Part shown: piece by piece, positions 1 through 11,092 of the stretch
How the letters are laid out: each line of letters starts with the position of its first letter
How positions within the stretch are numbered: the stretch's first letter is position 1
Assembly: GCA_963682055.1 (NCBI GenBank)
Contig: OY821743.1
Coordinates: 13,675,566 to 13,739,565 of the forward strand
Direction: 5' to 3'
Length of the DNA stretch: 64,000 nucleotides
Origin: Primula veris
Taxonomy: Eukaryota > Streptophyta > Magnoliopsida > Ericales > Primulaceae
Translations under genes and position numbers: made by a program
Notes under the pieces: model-generated
The model's input: the letters and a program-made list of their open reading frames with translations, nothing else
The model's database searches: none
What the model was told of the DNA's origin: nothing

Positions 1-2163
1 GCGAAGGAGAAGGGAATAATGATAATAGCATGCCAAAATCCAACTGGAAAAAGAGGAGTGGTTTTTTTCAATTACCGTATTGGAAGGATAACTTAGTTAG
101 AGATAATCTTGATATAATGCATATTGAGAAAAATGTGTCAGAAAATGTCATTGGGACGCTATTGAATATCAAAGGAAAATCCAAGGATACTTTAGAAGCT
201 CGATATGACCTCCAAGATATGGGTATTCGGAACACTCTTCATCCTCAACACCTAAATAATGGAAAAATAAGTCTACCTCCTGCTGATTTTACGATGAATA
301 AAGAAAAAATTGGTTCATTTCTAAATGTTTTAAAGAGCGTCAAAGGACCTGATGGTTATTCTTCCAACATCCCCCACATCGTAAATGTGCAATATAGGAC
401 CATTTCGGGTCTTAAAAGTCACGATCATCATATTATAATGGAACACTTATTGCCGCTAGCTGTCAGGAAGGTATTACCAGATAATGTCAATCTGGCTTTG
501 ATTGAACTAAGTAACTTTTTCAGAAAGTTATGTTCAAAAGTTTTTGATTTAGAAGAAGTCCAACAACTTGAACAACATATTACTTTGACTCTTTGTCGTC
601 TCGAGAAGATTTTCCCACCGGTATTTTTTAATGTAATGGAGCATTTGCTCATTCATTTGGCATACGAGGCAAGTATAGCTGGACCAGTACATTATCGATG
701 GATGTACCCAATTGAAAGGTATATTTTTACATTGTAAATGTAAATTTTATTTTATATTTTATGTTGTCAAGTATTGAAATTATTTCTTACTCTTTCAGGT
801 TTCTGCTTACTTTAAAAAACTATGTGCGAAACCGAAGACACCCTGAAGGATCTATTGCCGAAGGATATCTGGCGGAAGAATGCTTGACATTTTGCAGTAG
901 GTACTTGGATGATGACGAGACAAAATTAAGTAGGCCCTCAAGAAACGATGAGGGTAAACAGGGAGGTGTTCTTTCAAGAAAAGGAAAATCGTTTCTACTT
1001 GATAACATTTCATGGAACCAGGCACATAAATACATCCTCTCAAACTCTAATGAAGTTTTCCCATACATCGCGTAAGCTACTTTATACAATTACATTTATA
1101 TAATATATTATATACTCTGTTTATGTTATTATTAATGTAATTTCAATATTCAGCAAGCACATTGAAATACTAAAAAGCAAAAATCGCCGTGCAAGTGAGC
1201 GTGCTATTGTGAAGATGCACAATAAAAAGTTTTCAGATTGGTTTAGAGATCATGTAAGTCATGTATCAACTTTATTGTATGTCAGAATCTAACACTAATT
1301 GGTTTTGACATATTCATAAAATTATAATGTGTTCCTTTTATAATTTATATTAGGTGCGTCAATCGAAAGAGACGTTTTCAGATGAGGTTAAGACATTGGC
1401 TGCACAACCTGATCCATGGGCGAGAAGATTTACCACCTACACTATAAATGGACTGAAGTTTAGGACTAAGAAACGGGAAGAACGGTTGAATACCCAAAAT
1501 AGTGGTGTAATGCTAACTGCAGAAACAAATAGTTTTGCAAGTACTAAAGATAATCGTCCAGTTCTGGGTGAAGTTGATTATTATGGTATTTTGGACGATA
1601 TTGTTGAGATAAGATATTCAAATAACTGCAAGTTCATGCTATTTAGATGCAGCTGGGTAGATAACAAATTCGGCTTTAAAAAGGATAAGTTTAACACGCT
1701 TGTGAACTTCAAACACCTTTTGTACAACCAAAATCATTTATCGGATGACCCTTACATTCTAGCGTCCCAGGCAAAACAAGTTTGGTATGTACAGGATCCC
1801 ATTGAAAGAGATTGGCAAGTAGTTATGAGAATATTTCCAAGAAATGTGTATGATATGCTTGGAAGTGAAAATGAAGAAGATACAGTGTCAAGCCAACAAG
1901 ATGAATCTGAAAATGTTCAACAATTTGATGATCCTACACCGACTTTTTAGGACAATGATCCTATGGTAGTATCAAATGAGGATGCGAACCTAGTTGACCC
2001 TGATGTAGCTAATGATGAAGAGAGCAATGATGACGAAGATGAAGATGCTTACCACTCGGAAGATTATCTTTTCAGTGAAGATGACGATTCTGTTGATAGT
2101 GTTTGTGATGACGAAGATATCAATAATAGTGATAGTGATGATATGGATGAGGATGATGAGTGA
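1..2163 (+). pseudogene. TNP2-like CACTA transposase, C-terminal exons (DUF4218 and DUF4216 type), probably degenerate
   Basis: Four exons join in frame: 1-718, 799-1071, 1154-1253 and from 1354, all with GT-AG introns. The frame is open to base 1, so the true start is upstream and the ATG at 30 is internal. Exon 1 has the HIEKNV motif that follows the TNP2 transposase core, then a DUF4218-like block ending at the YRWMYPIER motif and continuing in exon 2 (NYVRNRRHPEGSIAEGY). Exon 3 encodes the FSDWFRDHV motif. Exon 4 is DUF4216-like (DYYGILDDIVEIRY, VWYVQDP). An in-frame TAG at 1948-1950 separates this from an acidic Asp/Glu-rich tail in the same frame (1951-2163). The protein would act in the nucleus on CACTA ends. 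The family call is firm. Whether the stop kills the gene or sets a natural end is inference. Confidence 0.88.
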
Positions 2164-2394
2164 TATTTTACTTTAGGTTTTAATTTTTTTTCTTAGAACT
2201 CGAGAGTATTACAGACTATGTTTTGTGCCGTAAAAGCAACGTTATTTAAATATTAATTTCATAATTTAATGGATCTAATTTGTTAATTCGTTAAATTTAT
2301 TTTGTATTGTGTAACTTTTTTGCGTTGAGTTGTATTCTTTTATGAATGTGAGACTTCCTAAATTATGGATTTGAGATGTTTACAGAATTCCAAT

Positions 2395-2775
2395 ATAATA
2401 TTATATAATTCGAGATGGTAGTGAACTGTCTTAAAAGATACATTTGAGACAGTTCTAACACTGCCATTTTTTACCTTTTGAGACGGTAGGTAACCGCCTT
2501 CAAAAAACCCATTCGAGACGGTTGCAACACTTAAAAACCGCCTCAACAATCCATTTGAGACGGTTGCAACACTACCGTCTCGACTTATTCAAGACGGTTG
2601 GAAAACTGTCTCCGAAGATGCATTTGAGACGGTTTTAGCAGTACCGTCTTTAATACTATTTAGAGACGATTGCAACCCTTTTGAAACGCCTTTCGTTGAG
2701 ACGGTTCGTTAAATCGTCTCAAAAACCTTTAGAGACGGTTTTCTACCGTCTCAAATGTTGATATTTGGAGTAGTG
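2395..2775 (+). repeat. CACTA subterminal repeat block and right terminus
   Basis: About a dozen copies of GAGACGGTT, or its complement AACCGTCTC, occur in both orientations, often with GCAACACT between them. The block ends in the terminal repeat that reads CACTACTCCAAATATC on the minus strand. Dense short subterminal motifs of this kind are the binding sites of TNPA-like proteins in characterised CACTA elements. That role here is inferred. Confidence 0.85.
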
Positions 2776-3000
2776 CCTCCCTTAATTATGTTCTCTTGTC
2801 CCGAATAATTATCCATTTTTTCAAATTAACTTCGCAAGTTTACCTTTTGGCCATTTGACTTAACAATAGAAATTAGGTTTCTATATGATTTGAGGTAAGG
2901 TGAAATTAGTTTTGTAAATTCCATATACACTCATGAACTCATTTTAATAATTGTGCTTAATTTTAAAAAAAACAATAAATTAGGAACGGAGAGAGTATAT
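2776..3000. repeat. possible degenerate Stowaway-like MITE
   Basis: CTCCCTTAATTATG follows the CACTA terminus, and GAACGGAGAGAGTA occurs at about 2983-2996. The second reads TACTCTCTCCGTTC on the minus strand, close to the CTCCCTCCGT termini of Stowaway elements. The left end is poor and no TA duplication is certain. Confidence 0.3.
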
Positions 3001-3953
3001 TAAGTCTTAGACCGGTCTAGGGACATGAAAAATTAGAGATAGGTAACCTTTACAAGATCTTTGTAAGTTTTAATATTCTTTTATTCTTGTAAATTAAGAT
3101 GCGATACTATTTTTATAAATTTAACTAAGATTTGGTACTATTTTGCAACACATCATGTTTAAGCTAATTTACAATTATATAAGTCACTCTCTGATGAAGC
3201 AATAAATTTAACGGGTTATCCGCATATGAGTAAGTTAAGTCGAGAACAAACAAAATAAAATAGACGAAGAGTTCACTTATTATTGATATGAAGTTTAAGT
3301 TTACAAGTTACAAGATTGCTCATTACAATTTTAAATAACTTAATTTAATTTTCAGTTTTCGGATAAACTTGTTAGTCTTCGGTTGAGGTATAACTCGACT
3401 ATAGTCATTTGATGCACACTTACGCACAGTGTACTTACTAAACCTTCTAGAGAGAAGCTCAAAAGTCACTGTATTAGCTAATATGATGTAGGAGGTGGAT
3501 AAACTACTATTAGTTGACTTTATTTATATGGATATGTGCACCGTATGATATTTACACTACGCGTATTAACTATAGGATTTTTAGTACGGAGTTAATGATC
3601 ATATTTTGATTTAGATTAGCCCAAATGACTTATGCATAAAAATCACTAATGGGGAAATGGCCATGTTACCCTTTGGGTATATTTAGACACTTGTCCTTAA
3701 ACTATTGGATAATCCGATTCTAAAAGGGCAAGATAGTGGTTAAATGTTTAACTGATTAGTTATTATTTAGGTATATCACACTCTTTATACAGTTACTTGC
3801 TAAAACTAGCTATAATAATACTGATATGCAGTTTAACATTCAGGAACTAAACGCGGTGAAAACTTTTGAGATAGCGAGACCTAGATTATAATAAGCAACT
3901 CAATAGTTTGCTTGTGGCGGAATGTGAAAGAAGCGTGTTAGAGATGATCCTAA
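3001..3953. other. AT-rich intergenic DNA, nothing recognised
   Basis: There is no long open frame, RNA gene or clear repeat. The stretch separates the two CACTA elements. Its last three bases, TAA at 3951-3953, are the left target duplication of the second element. Confidence 0.6.
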
Positions 3954-4768
3954 CACTACAAAAAAACATTTAAACGGAGACGGAAATTCGCTACGGAAAT
4001 TCCGTCACACTATATAACGATGGAATTGCTACGGATTTCCGATGGATTTTGATTTGTTAAATTTTAATACAAATTTGTGACGGATTAACTACGAAAATAA
4101 ATGAGTTGACCTAGTGTCGGTGAGTGTTGAAAATAATATATAATTCTCAAGCTATTCCGTAGCTATTCTCTCTGCATAATATTTTGAAAAACAAAATATT
4201 TAATTGATTTAGATAAATTCAACTAGGTCTCATTGGGTCCACAAGTGTTCGTAGCTATTTACTCGCTATTTCATAGTTATTTCAATTGTATCGATCATTA
4301 ATTTTTATTATTATTTCACATCCACATATTTATTACAAAGAATATATCTCTCTCAATCTCAATGACATGCCGTACATATCCCCATATCTCCATATATTCA
4401 TAAAATAAGGTAATTTTCTAATCATAATTTATTTTAATTGTGCTTTACAATAAATGTTTCTCCACCTAATTGTTAATGTGATTGTCTACTTACACAATTA
4501 AATATTGCTTAAATACTTGACAAATTTTATTCTAACTTTACAAATACAAATTTGTACTGTTCATATTGGATGAGTTTATTTCCAAAAAAAAATTGTTATC
4601 GGTTTAGGCCATTTATTATGATAATTAAGACAACAAATTTAATGGTGTTAAATGTTAATCATTATACATTTCCATATTTTTTTAAATATTTCGTATCACT
4701 TGTACATTGAAAAATATTAATCATTAATCACATACCGTTTTAATAGTGATGGGCTGAGATAAACATAC

Positions 4769-5065
4769 ACTACAAGAAAAAACCCATATACTAACTTAAT
4801 ATTCTAACTTATTTGGTAGTTACTACTTAGTAACAATTACTAACTAAATTTTATGTTTTTTTTATTTACCAACTAATTAGTAACTACAATTTATTCAGTT
4901 GGTAAATAATAACTAGTTACTAACTTACAATTTTTAGTTAGTAAATACCAACTGAATAGTAACTACAACTCTATCAGTTAGTAATTTACCAACTAATTAG
5001 TGACTATAATATATGCAGTTGGTAAACACTAACTGATTACTAACTTGCAATTTTCAGTTATATTT
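4769..5065 (+). repeat. nested CACTA-like terminus with its own subterminal repeats
   Basis: CACTACAAGAAAAAAC at about 4769 is followed by about ten alternating copies of GTTAGTAA(AT)ACCAACT and its complement up to about 5060. The motif differs from the GACGGAA motif of the surrounding element, so this is a different family. No matching right end was seen before 9399, so it is a truncated insertion. Confidence 0.6.
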
Positions 5066-5799
5066 TATGCTCTAAAACACTTACACTAAATATATTTATA
5101 CTTTGCTATGTTTCTATTGTGACTTTTAACAAAAAAAAAATGTTCTAAAACACCTACACTAAATATATTTGTAATTTGCAATTAATAACAAGTAAAATGA
5201 TATATTCATGTTCATGTTTGTTTAGTGAAAGTCTTATCCATATTTGTTCATATTCCTTTAGTAACGATCATGAACCGAAGGTCTGACTAAACGAACCTGA
5301 ATTTTCATCTAACTTAAATCTTAAACAAACATAAGCAATAATCCATATTTACTTCACCATTATTGCATCTATTGTTTTTTGTTATTTATAATATATAATA
5401 TACTCATATTTTTATATATATCCTATTAACATGTTTATCGGCACCATCTGTCCAAATTAACCGTTAGACAAGATATATCTTGATTATAATCATGGAATTA
5501 TCAATAGTTATTTCATCCTATATTTAAACCTATTATAATAATATAATTTATTATTTTATCAAATATAAAACTATTTCAAGATGAAATTGTATTAATATTT
5601 CGGTTAAAATGGCCAAATATGTGGTCTCGATTGGGTTATAAATGTTAGTATTATATATTTAGGGATCAATTGGTAACCAATGAATAATTGGAAGCAAAAT
5701 CCAATATACTAAATTGTAACGAAATGAAAAAGTTTGGGCAGATTACGTACTTTAATATACACAGATCACTAACTTGTTAGTCCTTTACTTTTAATTCAA

Positions 5800-5895
5800 A
5801 GTTCTAACCCTAAAAAGCTCAGAGAGAGAGAGAGAGAGAAAAAAGCGCCTCCATCACATCCAACCCTCATCCCGCCGATGATCTCGTATCACGGT
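5800..5895 (+). promoter_or_regulatory. possible captured 5' leader with telobox and GA tract
   Basis: AACCCTAAAA (telobox-like) is followed by a GA dinucleotide tract (about 5819-5838), a short pyrimidine-rich leader, an ATG at about 5878 and a GT donor near 5893. This layout resembles 5' ends of plant housekeeping genes. Which gene it came from is unknown. It may belong to the element's own lost gene or to a captured one. Confidence 0.3.
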
Positions 5896-6778
5896 ACGAA
5901 CTCTCTATCTCTCTTTTTTCAAATTGAATATTCATAATTTCTTTACTAAAGAATCGACTGTTTTTAGTTGATTTTTCCAATAAGCCTGCAATTAGAGTTT
6001 GTATCTGAAATAGATAATTAAATTTAAGGTTTTTGAACTCTAAGCTCTTTTCATGGAGCCTGCAATTAGGGTTTTGTATTTCTCTTTTTTTCCGTTTGTA
6101 TGTAGATTGATAAATTGGCCATGTTAAGATTTTGTTATATATAATTGATACTTGATCTTAGCACTATCTTGCCCATGTTAAGGCTTTCCTACAAAATAAT
6201 TTCCAATTTGGGGCTTCGCACAAAGGCCAGTAGGATAGAGAGATTAAAAAAAAATGCCCAAATTTGGTTACCATCAATTATAAAAAAGCAGCTTTTAAGT
6301 TAGTTTTATTCAGTTCCGGGAAACAATCCATAAGGGTTAATTTCAGTTCATCAAGGTTCAATTTTGATGAACTAAAAAGTCTACCACTAGTTAGCAATTT
6401 GTCGTTTTTAAATCGGAAATCTTAGTTTCCCGTGTTACTGATACTTGAAACGTTCACTTATATAATAAAATTTTACTAAGTTTTCCGATAGCTAGTATTA
6501 CAGTACAATGAAAAAATGGTGTTAATTGCTTTTATATTTCATTTGTTTTGTCCTTAGAATACTACTGCTTTACTTTAAGTTAGATTTCTCAAAGTATTGA
6601 GTTAAATTCATTAGTATTAATTACAACAGGTCATGGTTTCTTTTGTCAACTTTATATATGTATATATGCATAAACCTGATACTATAACTTAAGCTTTACC
6701 TGGAAAACACAACTTTGGTTCTCTGTTCCTCATGACAATATTGAAATTAACATCAAGAGACATGGTTAGTCAGAACGA

Positions 6779-7096
6779 CGTGGGCCAGCGACCAAAAATT
6801 CAAGGAGTGTTGTGCTAAAAGCAGGGTAAACAATGGGCGTGCTAGTATTCATAACGCTGGTACCCGTTCGTTCTTGAACACCGCAGATCATTTGGTTAGA
6901 TTTTATTTGTGTTTTAATTTCATACTAGTTTTCAAGACATTTGATTTTAGGGCTGCTTAAGAGACTTTTGGCTACTTCGCAGAAAGTATAATTGAAGGTA
7001 GATTATATCCCGGCGCATACATTGTTCAAAAACACCCATTCAAGAAAAAAAGGTGACATGGTTACCTGGATTTTGTCGAAAGCAATGGGAGCTGAG
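6779..7096 (+). pseudogene. Transposase_24-like (Ptta/En/Spm) gene remnant
   Basis: Two coding patches are readable. At 6779-6894 a frame gives FKECC, then IHNAGTRSF, the pattern in which Transposase_24 proteins have a basic N-rich run followed by H..G.RSF. At about 6992-7096 another frame gives LFKNTHSRKKGDMV, matching the LF..TH.RK.G.fV signature just downstream in the same family, and ends at a good donor (GAG|GTAAGC). An in-frame stop lies just before the second patch. Proteins of this family are the usual companion gene of plant CACTA elements, which fits the location. Short and broken, it cannot encode a full protein. Confidence 0.6.
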
Positions 7097-7390
7097 GTAA
7101 GCTTTTGGAAATGCTATTTGACTGTATATCTTGCAAAATTATTGAATATTTGGAATTGCTATTTCATTGTATCTCTTTCAAAATCTAAATTGTGTAATGT
7201 ATATACTATTTGCATGCATCTGATTATTGATCATATTTCTTTTTGTAATTCAGTCTACCAAATTTGAGTTGTTTTGAAATCGGTTGTAGCATTTGTTGCC
7301 AGATATCATTTTTTTATGTACTTGAAATTTCTTTTATTACCTTATGTTAGTCAACTTGCAGCTAAGTTTAAAAGCAGTTTTCCTTATCAG

Positions 7391-8592
7391 TATTTTGCAG
7401 ATCGTGATATATTTTGCGCTGGCGAGTAACTGAAGAGGATTTACACCGAGTTGCAGCTGCAACTGGCGGAGCTGTGCAGACATCCGTCAATAACATCATT
7501 GATGAGGTTTTTGGCATTTTTGGTTCATATTTTGTTGCAAACTTTTTTTCCCGCTCTCTGGCTAATTATAAATCTCACTTTGTTGTATAGGTCCTTGGAG
7601 TTTGTGAAATTTTTGAGGAAAAACAATTTGGAAACGAGCGGTTCAATATATTCAGTGGTTGCCCATCAGGTCAAACAACCACAATCGTCCTTCGTGGTGG
7701 AGCTGATCAGGTTCGTATCTATGTTCTTATGCATGTTTCTTTTAGTGTGCTATTCTATTTCTAACAAGTCACTACTGTTTATCAATGCTTATGCTAAAGC
7801 CCTCGAGGTGATTTTTAGCAGAATCGACATTTTTGGTTGTGTTAATTTGCTAAAATGCTTTTGTGTAGTTTATGTTTAGAGCACCTTAGATCGATTTACT
7901 TGGCTGTAAGATGCAAACGTACATCACAGCTGCATATGAGTATTTAATATTATATCAAGTTTTTGCTCTTTGATGTTTGTTTTAGTAAATGTAGCTGATG
8001 GTATATAGGGTCTTTTGATTGGGAATCCAAAGGGAAGTTAATCTAGATATTTTAACCACCTCTTCTGTCCAATAACAGAAAGTCTTGAGTTTATGTATCT
8101 GATGCATTATAAGAAGGCTAACCATGTTAGATTTAAAGTTGTATCATAGCACTAGAAAAGATGACCGTTCTGGCGTTTTCATAAACATGTTTCTTTGCCT
8201 CATTAGTGGTCATCAGAGGAATACTTACAAGTGCATAAATATGTTAAATATGAATTTGTATCGTAGTATTAGGAAAGATATCTGTCGTTCTAGACAACTT
8301 GTTAAGTCATCAACATGCTTCTCTGCTTCATCAATAGTCTTCAGGGACACTCACAAGTGCATTACTGTAATCTATTAAGAAAATGGAAGTACCTCTCCTC
8401 TCTACTTGTGCTTCTTTCGATACAATTTTTGGTTGAACTGTAGAGGCATTTTCTTTCTGTTTTTCAACGATGAGGTTTGAGAACATTTGACAATTTATCT
8501 CTGACATCTTGGTGCAGGTTATTCCTCGTCAACTTTGTGATAATGCTGGCTTTGATGCAACTGATGTGCTGAACAAGTTGAGACAAGAGCAT
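7391..8592 (+). pseudogene. CCT7: captured fragment of the CCT chaperonin eta subunit gene (CCT7)
   Basis: Four exon pieces match TCP-1 eta in order: 7391-7506 (YFADRDIFCAG, then HRVAAATGGAVQTSV), 7591-7710 ([18 protein letters not shown] to [10 protein letters not shown]), 7766-7807 (SLLFINAYAKALE) and 8518-8592 ([19 protein letters not shown]). Introns are kept with GT-AG borders, so capture was at DNA level and not by reverse transcription. About 44 residues between GGADQ and the third piece are missing. One base is lost after the CAG codons at about 7421-7431, which shifts the frame into a stop. The N-terminal half, the ATP-binding region and the C-terminal tail are absent. Intact CCT7 is a cytosolic chaperonin ring subunit that folds actin and tubulin. 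This copy cannot do that and is a passenger in the CACTA element. Confidence 0.88.
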
Positions 8593-9110
8593 GTAATCTT
8601 ACTAGGATTGGAACGTTGATGTTTAATCGGTCATGGAAGTATGTGAACCGTTTAAGTAGGTTATGACATTTTAATATTTTGGGCATGTAATATTGTTAGT
8701 ATCGGTACTGTTACGGAATATGAATTCGGTTAAATTTTGTTTATGATTATTATAGCATGTTATTTGGCTTGTGGATTAGTTTTATTTATATCTATTAATG
8801 TTTACTTAATAAATTTATTATTTATTTAATTAATAAAATTAATTCTGTTAATTGTATTAAAATATTTTTTTATTTAAATAATTACACTAGTGTGACGGAA
8901 TTGGCACGGGTTTTGTCATATTGATAAATTTCTAATATATATTAAATTAAATATCAAAATAAAATATATATTATAATAAAAAAAATTGCGACGAAATAGC
9001 CATGTATATTCGTGGGTAACTATTCACTGTTATACTATATTTATATTGTAATTTATTCTATATAATTGGTTTTGTGAGACTTTTGCTACGGAATTTTGTA
9101 GCAACATCAA

Positions 9111-9245
9111 AACTTAGAGACGGAAAATCCGTCGCTATAATGTCACTAAATACAAAACTTAGAGACGGAAAATCCGTCGCTATAATGTCACTAAATACAA
9201 AACTTAGAGACGGAAAATCCGTCGCTATAATGTCACTAAATAGCT
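9111..9245 (+). repeat. 45-bp tandem repeat, three copies, in the CACTA subterminal region
   Basis: Three near-identical 45-bp units start at 9111, 9156 and 9201. Each contains the inverted motif GACGGAAAATCCGTC. They multiply the subterminal motif near the right end of the element at 3954-9399. Confidence 0.9.
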
Positions 9246-9402
9246 ACGGAATAAGATTTCCATAGCAAACATTTAGCCACAAGCACTTTAGCTACGGAAA
9301 TCAGAGACGGAAATTTTCGTCACAAAGAGCCAATCTGCGACGGATTTCACGTTTTAGCGACGGAAAAATCCGTCGCTGTATTGTTGTTGTGTTGTAGTGT
9401 AA

Positions 9403-10875
9403 ATGTAGTGCACCTTCCGTAATTTCAGAGTTGAGACGCAGGTATGAAATTAATGTTTCTTATTATTAAGTTTAGTATAGTGTTAAAAATGCTAAGATTA
9501 CGAGTTTTGGAGATGTCGGGAATTCGTATAGCCACAATCTAAGTTATTTAGAGGCTCTAAAGGAGACAAATCTTAGAACCCGTTTTGTTTTTGGAAGTGA
9601 AGGACAGGACTTGCGATATGAAAATATTTAGATGTGTCTTTTTCGTACAATGCCTGTATTGAAGGTTTTGAAAATGTGTCGACCATTTTGTTTTATACAT
9701 GACACTTTATTAAAGGGAACATTTAAGGGTACATTGCTTTCTACGATAAAGAAGAATTGAAACAAATACTTTTATTAGCTTGTATTTGCTGTTATGGACA
9801 TGGAAAACATGGTGAGTTGGGAGTGCTTTTTGATGCAACTGTTCAGCAACACGTTGTTTGATTAAAATGTCGTTGAGAGTGAAAAATATACCAAAAAACA
9901 AAGGGATAGAGCATTTTGTCAATTTTAGAGAGAGAAATGGTAGTTTTCCAATAATGGGTAGTGAGGTACAACAATTGAGCGGTTTCGCCGTTCCTGTGTG
10001 TGTGTGTGTGTTGTAGTTTCACTAGTAGACACGATTTACACTTTAAGGTAAAGAGTATTTTTGTAATGATCGAATGAGTATTGATGATTTCATTAGTAGT
10101 ATTACGGCGCTGGTCCCTATACTATGTGTTTGATTAGAAATTGTAAACTTGTAATGTACAGTCCAATAAAATCTTCTCCGGGACATATTGATAAAATTCA
10201 AAGACTCCCTACTAAAATGGCAAACTTAAATAGTATAGGATAATAAACATATTTTATCCCAATATTTTCCATTACATGATCTATTGAGGTGTCTTAAATG
10301 ATTGTTTATTATTTTCCAAGTTAAATAAATGGTAGAAAATTCTCAAGAAAAAAACTGTTAAAACACTTTTATGATGATTTGTCTATTTCTTAATTTGTTT
10401 CTTTTTTTCCAAAATAGAGTATATAGGATAGGTGCAGTTTCTTTATATATATATTAATCAACCCTCAATTTGGAGTACAAAAAATACAATGACATACAAT
10501 TTTGAATTTACTAAATATAAGTATGTATACCTTTGACAATTCTTATTATCGTTAATTAACAGCCCAAGTGTCCAACGGTTGGTACTTTCCACAGTGTCTT
10601 TCTTTAATGTTTATAGAACCCCAAAGGTAAAACAAAAAATACATTAATATGAGTACAAAATATCATTCTATTATAATAAGCACAACCAACTTAAATAAGA
10701 CTGTTAAATTTAACATTTTTTTTTTCAAAAATAACTCTATATTTTTTTATTAATTACAATAATACCACTTACATAAAAAAATATAAAAAGTAATAACTAA
10801 TAACACTATTTATCGCTCTTTAACAACCAAACATTCTTTTAAGTTTTATTATCTTATACTATTTTTTATTATTAT

Positions 10876-10931
<56 letters not shown>

Positions 10932-11092
10932 GGTGGTAGTTAACGGCAATAAATCAATCTGTTCATGATCTTGAAGGAATTCATAGCGTGTACTCGAATT
11001 TCAAACAAACATCTCAAGCTTTTGTACATATAAAACCTAATTTATTGCAATAACAATATTGACCTACAAAAAGTAATTCTACTTTAACCACT
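9403..11092. other. intergenic DNA, no gene recognised
   Basis: AT-rich sequence with a short TG tract near 9997-10011 and a long TA tract near 10.9 kb. Small open frames here have no recognisable family. The 3' side borders the end of the minus-strand gene at 11093. Confidence 0.55.
10879..10924. repeat. (TA)n microsatellite
   Basis: An uninterrupted TA dinucleotide run of about 46 bases, about 170 bp downstream of the stop of the minus-strand gene. Confidence 0.95.

Larger units (their letters stand above)
1..2775 (+). mobile_element. CACTA (En/Spm) transposon, 3' portion, cut by the window start
   Basis: The element holds the 3' exons of a TNP2-type transposase gene, then a block of short subterminal repeats built on GAGACGGT and its complement, and ends exactly in TAGTG at 2771-2775. 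TAGTG is the complement of the CACTA terminus. The CDS is open at base 1, so the 5' half lies outside and neither the left inverted repeat nor the target duplication can be checked. The bases after the end are CCT (2776-2778). Identity as CACTA is strong because coding content, subterminal repeats and terminus agree. The in-frame stop in the coding region argues against an intact autonomous copy. Confidence 0.9.
3954..9399 (+). mobile_element. full-length CACTA transposon with captured host gene pieces
   Basis: The left end reads CACTACAAAAAAAC at 3954 and the right end is the complement of CACTACAACACAAC, ending at 9399. Both ends are flanked by TAA (3951-3953 and 9400-9402), the 3-bp target duplication expected for CACTA elements. 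Both subterminal regions carry the motif GACGGAA(A)..CCGTC (left from 3974, right at 9115-9380), which pairs the two ends. The interior of about 5.4 kb holds remnants of a Transposase_24-type gene (6.8-7.1 kb) and intron-containing fragments of CCT7 (7.4-8.6 kb). A second CACTA-like terminus is nested at 4769. With no intact transposase it is a non-autonomous, gene-carrying element. Confidence 0.9.

Noticed and set aside
6986..7060. Alternative frame reading RLYPGAYIVQKHPFKKK, at first taken for a second captured host gene.
   Set aside because: The neighbouring frame gives the Transposase_24 signature LFKNTHSRKKGD, which fits the element and the upstream patch better.
9540..9960. Patch reading LRLRVLEMSG in one frame, suggesting a leucine-rich repeat resistance gene.
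   Set aside because: The motif is very short, stops follow immediately, and no NB-ARC or further repeats are present.
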